Assembly: GCF_014839805.1 (NCBI RefSeq)
Contig: NC_051142.1
Span: 868,001-932,000, forward strand
DNA from: Manduca sexta
Lineage: Eukaryota > Arthropoda > Insecta > Lepidoptera > Sphingidae
DNA length: 64,000 nt
Direction: 5' to 3'
This document shows, one piece after another, positions 40,390 to 45,410 of this stretch. How positions within the stretch are numbered: position 1 is the first letter of the stretch; each line of letters starts with the position of its first letter. Below the pieces are notes generated by a model. That model was given only the letters and a program-made list of their open reading frames with translations. It made no database searches and was not told the origin of the DNA. The translations under genes were made by a program, and so were the position numbers.

Positions 40390-40956
40390 ATACACAACAC
40401 ACCATACACAACACACCATACACAACACACCATACACAACACACCATACACCATACACAACACACCATACACACACACACACAACACCATACACACACAT
40501 ACACAACACACCATACACCACACACAACACCACACATACACGCTTATATTGACAGCCTTTTTCACTTGTTCGATTGTGTTATCTTTGTCTGTAATTTATA
40601 TTGAACCTAAAGTTTATTGTTACGGGATATTTTCCTCATTATAACCATTTTATGCTCTAACTCGATAACGCATTAATGACTGTTCTAGATATTTTGTATT
40701 TATGGGCGGTGGGAATATCTTGTCATGATCCAAACGTTATTGTATTTGTTCTAAACAATCGCAGTCAAAGTTGAAGCTATTAAAAATGAGAATAACTTAA
40801 ACACCCTATCTTAATTTCTATTTTAATAAGAACACTTTCTTTTCACAGTTTTTTATGCAAGTGGGAAAGGAAATGCTCAACCCTGCAAACAAAGGCAAAG
40901 ATGGTGACGGGCCGAGCTTCAATCTTCTCATGGAACTGTTGAGAGGAGATCATTAA
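2033..40956 (+). CDS. Hr39: Orphan nuclear receptor Hr39 (FTZ-F1 beta, NR5B), 16 coding exons
   Basis: Nuclear transcription factor; NR5 receptors bind extended single half-sites (AAGGTCA type) as monomers. Exons: 2033-2132, 5566-5681, 7015-7153, 7845-8029, 9112-9280, 9845-9980, 10438-10576, 11011-11141, 11392-11603, 12194-12330, 12573-12653, 13041-13265, 38996-39132, 39330-39445, 40137-40293, 40849-40956; all junctions are GT-AG and phases agree. About 762 residues. The N-terminal 370 residues are Ser/Pro-rich and disordered-looking, with four psi-K-x-E motifs. The DNA-binding domain (374-439) has P-box [10 protein letters not shown] and both Cys4 fingers. The FTZ-F1 box follows (443-462, [20 protein letters not shown]); this favours Hr39 over ftz-f1. 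The ligand-binding domain spans exons 12-16 and ends in the AF-2-like helix [12 protein letters not shown]. The ATG is followed by the only open frame that joins exon 2. Exons 13 and 15 contain small indels (see their entry). Intron 12 hosts five antisense esterases. Confidence 0.93.
2189..2345 (+). repeat. Degenerate tRNA-derived SINE fragment
   Basis: Lies in Hr39 intron 1. It contains a B-box-like GGTTCGATACC followed by the body seen in the better copy at 61640-61903 (GCGATAGGCTCGCC..., AAAATGGGTTCGCCAGTTGCG, GGATAAAA). The A-box end and part of the body are lost. Assignment rests on this intra-window match. Confidence 0.6.
2756..2900. mobile_element. Short MITE with about 20-bp imperfect terminal inverted repeats
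   Basis: The ends CAATAAACGATCCCAATC and (reverse complement) CAATAAATAATCCTAATC match with few differences over a 145-bp unit. No coding capacity. Inserted in Hr39 intron 1. The DNA transposon family that mobilised it is not identified. Confidence 0.55.
3720..3890 (-). repeat. tRNA-headed SINE copy, second family
   Basis: On the minus strand the head reads GGTGGGTATGGAACGGACTG ... GCAGGTTCGAATCCGAAGGG, a recognisable RNA polymerase III B box. It is followed by the tail CTGACTTTTCTAAAA...TGTATTCTTT common in moth SINEs. Lies in Hr39 intron 1. The sequence does not fold as a functional tRNA because the anticodon arm is not conserved. Confidence 0.55.
4381..4561. mobile_element. MITE family M1, copy 1
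   Basis: Starts CCCCCTTATTCGTAGACG and ends with the inverted counterpart CGGCTATGAATAAGGG. The interior (ATAACAAGTCTGTTTCTCAG, GGCATGGCAGCCTTCGCAGT) is shared with the copies at 9368, 15148, 56464 and 58345. Non-coding; Hr39 intron 1. Confidence 0.75.
5195..5345 (+). repeat. Dispersed repeat fragment, possibly Helitron-derived
   Basis: The phrase GGGATAAAAAGTAGCCTATA...GGTCTAGTAGTTCCTGA with AAGCGCGAACAAA resembles the start region of the Helitrons described below (ACCGGTAGTTCCTGAGATTAGCGCGTTCAAA). No clear ends are visible, so only a fragment is claimed. Immediately upstream of Hr39 exon 2. Confidence 0.35.
7188..7260 (+). repeat. SINE head fragment
   Basis: GGTGGCCTAGTTAGGAGTGG is an A-box-like sequence followed by GAACGGACTGGCGAGACGAAT. 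It matches the head of the SINE at 3720-3890. Lies just after Hr39 exon 3; truncated before the B box. Confidence 0.4.
9368..9637. mobile_element. MITE family M1, copy 2 (long form)
   Basis: Inverted ends CCCTTATTCATAGACGTTAT and its complement at 9615-9635. Compared with copy 1 it has extra internal sequence containing GACAGCTTTGTTTATCTGACAGC, one unit of the small array expanded in the copy at 56464. Hr39 intron 5. Confidence 0.75.
10060..10205. mobile_element. Short palindromic MITE with GGGGCCGTTC ends
   Basis: The left end GGGGCCGTTCCAGTATTACT and the complemented right end GGGGCCGTTCAAGTATTACG are near-identical and both continue to GTAACGCAATTT-like sequence, giving about 30-bp inverted repeats around a C-rich centre. 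Non-coding, 146 bp, Hr39 intron 6. Confidence 0.65.
13274..13330 (+). repeat. Half copy of the GCCTGACTAGGA MITE
   Basis: GGCTGACTAGGAAAATAAAA and ACCTCGCTATGTTGTG match the left half of the complete element at 55455-55600. It begins only a few bases after the splice donor of Hr39 exon 12, so it sits at the very start of the giant intron. Confidence 0.5.
13745..13890. repeat. Fragment of the GACGTTTCGAA MITE family (M2)
   Basis: Contains GTGACCACGACGGCTGCAAA, GCCTTCGAAACGTCGGGA and the outer flank TCTAACATTCGCGTAAACAT, all seen in the intact element at 54601-54876. Its inverted ends are not both recognisable. Confidence 0.5.
14801..17147 (-). CDS. Carboxylesterase CE1 (type-B, COesterase family), 3 exons, secreted
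   Basis: Serine hydrolase of the carboxyl/cholinesterase fold; substrate unknown. Exons (minus): 16965-17147, 15620-16881, 14801-14987; phases 0 and 2; 543 residues, a normal family length. Residues 1-21 are a signal peptide ([21 protein letters not shown]). The family block [11 protein letters not shown] lies near residue 97. The nucleophile elbow GHSFG places the Ser near residue 204; the catalytic Glu is probably in GNIQNE and the His in GAMHGDE. The usual oxyanion HGG is replaced by YGG (FYGGNY). No ER-retention signal or GPI-like tail, so secretion is likely. It lies nearest Hr39 exon 12. Its closest relative is CE5, at the opposite edge of the cluster. The GHSFG elbow differs from the GQSAG of juvenile hormone esterases, so JHE is unlikely. 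The frame is intact throughout. Confidence 0.9.
15148..15333. mobile_element. MITE family M1, copy 3
   Basis: CCCCCTTATTCATAGACGTT at the left and the complement of the same end at the right. Interior GGCCCTATGTCTACGCACTG runs in the opposite orientation to copies 1 and 4. Lies in intron 2 of CE1. Confidence 0.75.
17148..18510. other. Spacer between CE1 and CE2
   Basis: No gene seen. The block at about 17480-17700 is locally GC-richer and full of short GCACGG/CCGTGC palindromes (for example GTCCGTGCTTTGCACG), suggesting a degenerate transposon, but I cannot define its ends. The rest is AT-rich with nothing recognisable. Confidence 0.4.
18511..21210 (-). CDS. Carboxylesterase CE2 (type-B), 3 exons, shortened N-terminus
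   Basis: Exons (minus): 21028-21210, 19481-20739, 18511-18700; 543 residues, intact frame. Same fold and exon plan as CE1 but of the second subfamily with CE3 and CE4. Elbow GASAG near Ser204; probable Glu in QQSNNE; His in [12 protein letters not shown]. The oxyanion segment is PGG ([11 protein letters not shown]) instead of HGG, and the sequence after the elbow reads ILQGG where the other subfamily has ILQSG. Compared with CE3 and CE4, exon 1 lacks 13 codons in the hydrophobic leader, leaving [20 protein letters not shown]. Secretion or membrane anchoring may therefore be weaker. A TATA-like box lies about 75 bases upstream of the ATG. Substrate unknown; JHE is unlikely because the elbow is not GQSAG. 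Confidence 0.88.
18838..19085. repeat. Dispersed repeat R1, copy 1
   Basis: About 240 bp in intron 2 of CE2 matching 53565-53810: shared segments include AAGTTATAA...TTTGAATTTGGTGGAA-type sequence, ATGTGACG, GCGTGAGTGAGAGA / GCGTGCGTAAGAAAGAGA, CCACTTTTGC / CCACTTCTGC, and AATATGAAT. Non-coding; family unknown. Confidence 0.5.
21281..21296 (-). promoter_or_regulatory. TATA-like core promoter element of CE2
   Basis: Minus-strand ATTTTATTTATACAAG, about 75 bases upstream of the CE2 ATG. The same sequence occurs at matching positions upstream of CE3 and CE4, where the flanks have diverged more. Placement suits a start site 25-30 bases downstream and a short leader. The promoter role is inferred. 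Confidence 0.45.
21353..21522. mobile_element. MITE M3, copy upstream of CE2
   Basis: The ends TTTAACATTACCTTTATATC (left) and its complement near AATATAAAGTTAATGTTAAA (right) form imperfect inverted repeats that extend inward to TTCCAATTT / AAATTGGAA. The same element sits at the matching place upstream of CE3 (28463-28625) and is absent upstream of CE4. Confidence 0.6.
22840..23215 (+). pseudogene. Relic of a Tc1/mariner-like (DDE) transposase C-terminus
   Basis: The conceptual reading shows [18 protein letters not shown], then [14 protein letters not shown], then [18 protein letters not shown]. This matches in order the end of insect Tc1/IS630-type transposases (LPPYHPDLNPIE block, WSxxK block, GxxxWxxxCxH block). 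Several stops and frame breaks make it non-functional. The expected acidic residue after the NP block is not readable. It lies inside the inverted-repeat element and was probably carried or inserted there. Confidence 0.55.
23284..24139 (+). mobile_element. 5'-truncated RTE-type LINE fragment
   Basis: Begins within the reverse transcriptase ([16 protein letters not shown]), then the catalytic [20 protein letters not shown], and continues to the C-terminal block ending KRVLEW...PEDRVKWRI and a short GATGATGAT tail. It closely matches 31073-31972 but carries several stops and indels. Lies within the 2.9-kb inverted-repeat element. Confidence 0.75.
24847..25728. other. Duplicated spacer between CE2 upstream region and CE3
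   Basis: No gene. The segment from about 24880 to 25120 (GATAACCTCCTCC..., AAATCGGTTAAAGAGTG, TGTGCTTCTTTGTG) matches 29055-29300 and 35430-35660, showing that the spacers were copied with the esterases. From 25595 to 25722 lies a fragment of MITE M2. Confidence 0.6.
25595..25728. repeat. MITE M2 fragment abutting the CE3 stop codon
   Basis: Contains GTGACCAGAAAGGCTGCAAA, CGAAACGTCGGGAGAAAACC and the end AAAATCCGAAAAATAATTTT, matching the intact M2 at 54601-54876. On the minus strand the element begins about 5 bases after the CE3 stop and supplies GAAATAAAATT, which contains a canonical AATAAA. CE4 has the same arrangement; CE2 does not. Confidence 0.55.
25729..28319 (-). CDS. Carboxylesterase CE3 (type-B), 3 exons
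   Basis: Exons (minus): 28098-28319, 26571-27829, 25729-25918; 556 residues, intact frame. N-terminus [20 protein letters not shown] has a basic start and about 22 hydrophobic residues, reading as an uncleaved signal anchor or a signal peptide. Elbow GASAG with Ser near residue 217; probable Glu in AQSNNE; His in [12 protein letters not shown]; oxyanion segment PGG ([11 protein letters not shown]). The C-terminal exon ends [13 protein letters not shown]2 and CE4 are the nearest relatives. CE3 agrees with CE2 in some stretches ([25 protein letters not shown]) and with CE4 in others ([18 protein letters not shown]), so it looks mosaic. The M2 MITE immediately after the stop supplies a likely polyadenylation signal. 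Substrate unknown. Confidence 0.9.
28390..28405 (-). promoter_or_regulatory. TATA-like core promoter element of CE3
   Basis: ATTTTATTTATACAAG on the minus strand, about 75 bases upstream of the ATG, identical to the elements upstream of CE2 and CE4. Inferred role. Confidence 0.45.
28463..28625. mobile_element. MITE M3, copy upstream of CE3
   Basis: Inverted ends similar to TTTAACATTACCTTTATA with inner TTTCCAAT / AATTGGA. Same location relative to the gene as at CE2, so it was present before these two spacers separated or was transferred between them. Confidence 0.6.
29671..31993 (+). mobile_element. RTE-type non-LTR retrotransposon, 5'-truncated, degraded, with target-site duplication
   Basis: One former polyprotein now broken into several frames. 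Order: end of the AP-type endonuclease ([31 protein letters not shown]; about 29700-29870), linker, reverse transcriptase ([44 protein letters not shown]; catalytic FADD in [14 protein letters not shown] at about 31187-31230), and the C-terminal block with YGAETWTL (31559-31582) and GHICRR. The 3' end is a (GAT)n run (31960-31992), typical of the RTE clade. The 11-base GTATACTTAAT flanks both sides (29660-29670 and 31994-32004). The matching spacer of CE3 (about 25550-25575) has the site once and empty. The first half of the endonuclease is missing and stops and indels break the frame, so this copy is dead. Confidence 0.9.
32005..32174. repeat. MITE M2 fragment abutting the CE4 stop codon
   Basis: Counterpart of 25595-25728: GTCCAACACC-like start, GTGACTATGAAGACCAG, AACCGTCGAGAGAAA, and the end AAAATCCGAAAAATAGTTTT next to the CE4 stop, supplying GAAATAAAA on the minus strand. 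More diverged than the CE3 copy. Confidence 0.5.
32175..35303 (-). CDS. Carboxylesterase CE4 (type-B), 3 exons, one 1-base frameshift in exon 2
   Basis: Exons (minus): 35082-35303, 33535-34794, 32175-32364. Exon 2 is 1260 bases against 1259 in CE2 and CE3; the extra base is in a T run (CTTCTTTTACG, about 33745-33748; the others have three T) and shifts the frame at VKEVVLLC, after which [13 protein letters not shown] resumes in the next frame. Without it the protein would be 556 residues. Leader [20 protein letters not shown] as in CE3. Elbow GASVG; Glu in AHSNNE; His in [12 protein letters not shown]; oxyanion PGG. Retains ILQSG where CE2 and CE3 have ILQGG. Either a young pseudogene or, more likely given similar homopolymer indels in Hr39, a consensus error. 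Intron 2 is enlarged by about 520 bases of extra sequence. Confidence 0.85.
32859..33379. other. Extra about 520 bp in intron 2 of CE4
   Basis: CE3 intron 2 reads AAAAAGGAAGAACCATAAATTT (26406 onward); CE4 has AAAAAAGG, then about 520 bp, then GGAACCATAAATTAG. The extra block is therefore an insertion in CE4 or a deletion in CE3. It contains GTACGGTTCC near 33058 and GTACGGTTGCACCGTACAGG at its end, short repeats that hint at a transposon, but no clear inverted ends or coding sequence are visible. Confidence 0.45.
35374..35389 (-). promoter_or_regulatory. TATA-like core promoter element of CE4
   Basis: ATTTTATTTATACAAG on the minus strand about 75 bases upstream of the CE4 ATG, the same as at CE2 and CE3. 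Inferred role. Confidence 0.45.
36094..36175 (+). repeat. 18-bp minisatellite between CE4 and CE5
   Basis: About four and a half head-to-tail units of roughly 18 bases resembling GACGGATATGCCCCCGTA (variants GTCCCCGTCGATGGATAT, GCACCCGTAGACGAACAT, GCCCCCGTGGACGGAAAT, GCCCCCGAAGACGG). It is GC-rich in an AT-rich spacer and lies just downstream of the CE5 stop. It creates a low-complexity open frame on both strands that is not believed to be a gene. Confidence 0.65.
36218..38148 (-). CDS. Carboxylesterase CE5 (type-B), 3 exons, two 1-base frameshifts in exon 2
   Basis: Exons (minus): 37963-38148, 36639-37896, 36218-36380. Signal peptide [22 protein letters not shown]. Elbow GHSFG, probable Glu in GNTENE, His in [12 protein letters not shown] (the canonical HADE form), oxyanion YGG (VYGGNY). 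About 534 residues if two single-base insertions are ignored: one near 37355-37362, where the frame passes from LHEK to VKMARHLG, and one in the T run 36863-36867, where LNMLK passes to [15 protein letters not shown]. Both lie in or next to homopolymers, so errors in the assembly are plausible. The first half is very close to CE1 and the second half much less so. Ends in KYGR, shorter than the other copies. It is the cluster member nearest Hr39 exon 13. Confidence 0.83.
38562..38850 (+). mobile_element. Short Helitron-like element, diverged family
   Basis: Ends with the hairpin-forming CGCGGGCGAAGTCGCGAG, then CAAAAGCTAG, i.e. a CTRR terminus followed by T, like the Helitrons at 48019, 53846 and 59597-61235. 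It probably starts at TCCTATATACCTACACTATT. Interior phrases (CGGTTGAACCGATTTGGCTGAAA; GACCCTGGGAAGGTTGTAGGC) are typical of insect non-autonomous Helitrons. Lies just before Hr39 exon 13. The 5' end is uncertain. Confidence 0.6.
38996..40293 (+). other. Hr39: Hr39 exons 13-15 with reading-frame breaks (likely assembly errors)
   Basis: Exon 13 (38996-39132) starts correctly (IDDQICLL) but then shifts frame. The conserved [20 protein letters not shown] is read in another frame that has a TAG just upstream (39029-39031), and ITLHQSAK is read in a third. The changes look like one extra G after CTACTG (39019-39020), a net gain of one in AATTTAGTTG, and loss of two bases in a GAGAG run near 39104. 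Net change is zero modulo 3, so the exon end phase is right. Exon 14 (39330-39445) is intact. Exon 15 (40137-40293) needs one more T in the run near 40246 to read [15 protein letters not shown]. Exon 16 is intact. All other exons of this gene are clean. Confidence 0.75.
40296..40545 (+). repeat. Compound microsatellite/minisatellite in Hr39 intron 15
   Basis: Repeats of CACACCATACACAA mixed with pure (CA)n, starting a few bases after the splice donor of exon 15. Open frames through it on both strands (Thr/His- or Cys/Val-rich) are artefacts of the repeat. Confidence 0.9.
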
Positions 40957-41509
40957 ACCTTGAAAAATAGAGTAGTGCGAAGAATAACTTTTTGTCACAA
41001 AGACAAGTTAATTGGACTGGTATCTGATATCCGCTTTACGTGATTGGAAATTAAGAGTTCGAAGGACCAAAATATTAATATGCTATAGGTGTCTTATGCT
41101 GCAAAGAATAAAGAACAATTTCTTTCTCTAGGCTTTTTAGCAAATCAATTGCTATAACATAAATAGCAATAAACTGTTTTGGTCCGAATGTCTTCGTGTA
41201 AATTTCTATATAAATTACAAATCACTTTTTAATGTACAATACATACAAATTTAATTTTGTAGTCATCTCTTACGATAACAAATGAATGCTCAAAATTACA
41301 ATTAGTAATGTCTACAATGATAAGATTTTTCGTTGTAAGCATGTTAGTGTTATTCACAAGAATATTCTGAAACTCCCGTACATATTTTCCGTAGTCTAAT
41401 TAGAATCACTTATGCCATGGCTTTTAACCTAACAAATGTTTGTTTTATACAATAGAACCATGTGACTAAACCAATCTCTCTTTATTGATAAACAAAGTTT
41501 ACAGTGTGT

Positions 41510-42390
41510 TATTGAGCTATCGATTTTAAATAAACAACGTGTAATGGAAATATGGACTTGTAATTAATAGAAAAATATTGAAGTAATATTTATTATATAT
41601 TGCCAATTTCTCATACATTATTATTAGTATATTTTGCATATTTTAATTATCAAAATATTTTCAAATTCCTATTGATACTTCCTATAAAGTTTGCCAATTC
41701 TGTATATACTGTGTGCATTTATCTTTGTACTTATAAATCTTTGTATTTTTATTTAAGCAATAATTCATTTATAATAAAATCGTTATAAATATTTCATTTT
41801 ATGAACAGCCTAGTATTTTTATAAGTTTGTTTTACTGAATAAATATTTCTGCAATTATAAGAAGCAAAGTTAACAATTCACCGATTTTAAAAATCGATTT
41901 TGCTCTCTAATCGATAAAACTAACTATAAAAAGTACATCGACATTCATTACCCGAGTTGCCACATTTGTATTAGTGCAACGATTTACTGCCACATGCGTT
42001 TATATTGTAGGCACATACATATATTTCTGTAACAATTTTAGAAATGTATACATGAAGTCATGAAAGTGGCGTATTCCAAAAGCATATTTTACAATCATAA
42101 TGCCTTCACAATAATGATGTATAGACAGTTTCTGTAGAAGACAAAAATATAGACATTAAAAACGAAAAATATTGTTATCGATTAGTTCATAAAACGATTG
42201 CTAACCTATTCACAGAACATAAACAATCGATGAGATGTAAACAGACTATTAATTATTCTAAACCTGAAGAATTATCGAGGTTTACTAATCGCAAAAGATT
42301 ATTATAAACCTTACGCCTTTAATTCTTATGATCGATAATCCAATAAGTATCGATTAATACAATATTTTGATATAAAATCGATCATTATTT
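41510..42390. promoter_or_regulatory. Cluster of ATCGAT palindromes downstream of Hr39
   Basis: Eight ATCGAT sites occur in about 870 bases (near 41518, 41892, 41910, 42178, 42225, 42331, 42348, 42378), ending about 200 bases before the assembly gap. In Drosophila, CGATA-type clusters bind BEAF-32 and DREF at boundaries and housekeeping promoters. Lies between the Hr39 stop and XPNPEP3. Function inferred only. Confidence 0.3.
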
Positions 42391-42583
42391 TGTAAACTTT
42401 AATATAATTTATTATAAATATTAGGATTTTCTATGTGGGCCACATTTATAATCATTGCCATTTCGTGTAAGTTACTTAACATTGTAATGTATATGTTGTT
42501 AATATTTGTGCAGCTTAGTGTAGTTAAGTATAACAGAGGGTGAAACCTTCGGAAATTTATTTTTTTGTCATAAACAGTTTTAT

Positions 42584-43083
42584 NNNNNNNNNNNNNNNNN
42601 NNNNNNNNNNNNNNNNNNNNNNNNNNNNNNNNNNNNNNNNNNNNNNNNNNNNNNNNNNNNNNNNNNNNNNNNNNNNNNNNNNNNNNNNNNNNNNNNNNNN
42701 NNNNNNNNNNNNNNNNNNNNNNNNNNNNNNNNNNNNNNNNNNNNNNNNNNNNNNNNNNNNNNNNNNNNNNNNNNNNNNNNNNNNNNNNNNNNNNNNNNNN
42801 NNNNNNNNNNNNNNNNNNNNNNNNNNNNNNNNNNNNNNNNNNNNNNNNNNNNNNNNNNNNNNNNNNNNNNNNNNNNNNNNNNNNNNNNNNNNNNNNNNNN
42901 NNNNNNNNNNNNNNNNNNNNNNNNNNNNNNNNNNNNNNNNNNNNNNNNNNNNNNNNNNNNNNNNNNNNNNNNNNNNNNNNNNNNNNNNNNNNNNNNNNNN
43001 NNNNNNNNNNNNNNNNNNNNNNNNNNNNNNNNNNNNNNNNNNNNNNNNNNNNNNNNNNNNNNNNNNNNNNNNNNNNNNNNNNN
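42584..43083. other. Assembly gap, 500 N
   Basis: Exactly 500 N, the same size as the second gap, so a placeholder of unknown true length. Confidence 0.99.
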
Positions 43084-45410
43084 CTCTTTTATTCCGCCAT
43101 TGATAAAATATTAAATGAGTGCTTGCTAATGACACTTAAAATAATTATAAATTTTTGTTTTCTTTCTCCGCATCTTCAGTATAGGGAATATTATTAATAA
43201 ACTACAATTTATAAATAAATATTATTATTGAACTCGTAGTTTTTTTCCAAAGAATATCCTATAATTTTGCTGGTTTTGTGAGTGCACTTATAGTTTTTTG
43301 TTCTTTTTTTGTGGCTGTGGGTTTTAAGTGCACCTACACACACCTACTAAGCTACGTCCCAATGAATAAGGTAGCAGATCCAAAAATACAACCTTTAAAC
43401 TTTAAAACACTCTATCGACCTATTCACGAAAGTTTATGTTTTTCTTTTTTTGCTTTCCCCCGGATCCTTGGGGCGGCAAGAAGTCACGCTACGCCAATGG
43501 ACACTAGAGCTCGCGACTTTCCGTAATTATTATAGCTGCAATGTCCTTATAGCCTGTTTGGCGGCAAGTATCCAGAGAAAATCTCGCATACAAGGCCTAC
43601 CTAAAAAAAGCTAGAAGTGCAAAATAAAAAAATACTCTATTCTTTCACTTTGTCACAAAACTTAGGGGATGGACAACATCTAATGATTAGTACTTACGTA
43701 ATATTGTATTACCTAGATACTGTATATTTATGCCATAACAACATTATATTCATAGATGGAGTATTTCCTCTAGTATATAATAATATCTACATAATGATCG
43801 ATGTAATCACGACAAATGACTTCACGCTTCTGCGTTATCCTTCAACTAACGACATCCTGTCAATATCATAGCGTTAGACGACACTCTGGAATCTAATTTT
43901 ATATTAAACAAAGTTTTATTGAAGAATATAATGAAATACGCTCAACCAGTAGCGGACATTCTCTAATGACAAATAAGCCCGGGGCTGTAATTACTTACAT
44001 TGAACGTGTCGAAAGCATTACGACTCCACCCGCCCCTATATAAGAGATGATATTGAAAATGAGCCTTAACCACAGTACGACGTTTACGAAATAGAAGCAA
44101 GCTCGGCAGTGACAGACCGCAGATGGTACAATGAGGCTACAGCGGCCGACACCAAATCGCCACAGCACTCAACAGTTATTAAAAAGAATGACACAAGTAC
44201 CTATCTCCGTACTATGTTTGAGTCTTGTGTTTTATTTTTCTGAAGCTATGAGGAGTACCTTTTTTTTTAGGGTAGGTAGCCGCTTGGCCACAGCAAATTG
44301 GGGCACACTCCCGGCATTGTCGACGTCCATAGGGGACGATGACCTAACGAGCTGAGCCGTGAGCTCGTCTGTCTTCGATTAAGCCAATAAAAAAAACCAT
44401 ATTCGAACAATTTGTTATTATACGTCGATCGAACCAGTAGACCGCTTCTGAAGTACTTCATATATTTTGTTGCAATTAAATTATAATTATCTACTTAGAC
44501 TTACTGTTGGACCCTAAACCTTGGAGTAATCCAAGGCCCAAAAAATTCTTTAAAAGAATCAACTTTCGTTTAGTTCGCGTCTACTGAATTTAACTAAATT
44601 AATAAAATTAAAGACGTGGCACCACAAATAACTATTTTATGTAGGTGGCTATTAATTTCGTATATTATGCGTTATTTTACTCATACACATACATTTATGC
44701 CGTTTATCTCCGAAAACCCAAAATCATTTTGCCTGATCCAGGATTCCAAGCTGCGACTTTAGCGCGCAATAATCACGCAATACAACGACGCCATTGAAAC
44801 CGAATTATGTTATAAAAGCTTCAACTTTATAACGCCAATTGACAATATTAATACAAAAATTTTGCGTAAAAAGAAATGCCAGTAATACCACAAGGAAATT
44901 AAAATTAACTCGAATGTTAGAAGAATTGGCAATCACGAAATAGGTATAATCGTGATTATACAATAAATTACATTTGTAATCTTGCACGATTATATTTTGA
45001 AATAATTGGATCTTAAACCATAATGCATTATTTCTACTACCTAATGGTGGAAATATAAATGAAGTTAGCAGTTACACAGAATGTTAAATAAAACTTTTGG
45101 AAATATATATACCTATCTCCTTATAGAATAAATGGGATGATACTGATACTCAATATTGAATCCTGAAACCATGAAAAATATTTGATTTATCACGAATTGC
45201 AGGAATTTAATTCAATCCTGACAACATTCCAAAGCCTGTCAAAAGCCAACTGTCGCGATGACATGTTCAAAGGCCAAATTGTTGTTACCTATCAATTGTC
45301 AAAATTTGTGTGTTTTATTTAGCTAAGTGTTTATAAATTAACTTATTTTGAATTATTCAAGTATTATAATTTTCGTCAAATTGATTAAGTAAGGTCATCG
45401 AGGAAATACA
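43084..45410. other. Intergenic region upstream of XPNPEP3
   Basis: No gene recognised. Short blocks look like degraded repeats (around 43560-43610 and 44270-44400) but could not be assigned; 44695-44800 is a SINE relic. The final 100 bases before 45411 are plain AT-rich sequence and must contain the XPNPEP3 promoter and leader. Confidence 0.5.
44695..44800 (-). repeat. Degenerate SINE relic
   Basis: GAAAACCCAAAATCATTTTG, CCTGATCCAGGATTCCAAGC and ACGCAATACAACGACGCCAT match, in order, the head region of the SINE at 61640-61903 with many changes. Confidence 0.45.

Noticed and set aside
40301..40545. CRISPR-like array
   Set aside because: The repeats are simple, contiguous and without unique spacers, and the DNA is eukaryotic.
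40115..40604. Long Thr/His- and Cys/Val/Trp-rich open frames on both strands
   Set aside because: They are produced by the (CACACCATACACAA)n / (CA)n repeat in Hr39 intron 15 plus shadow frames of exon 15.
42540..43135. Open frames spanning the N run
   Set aside because: They consist almost only of unknown bases; the same applies to frames over 63041-63540.
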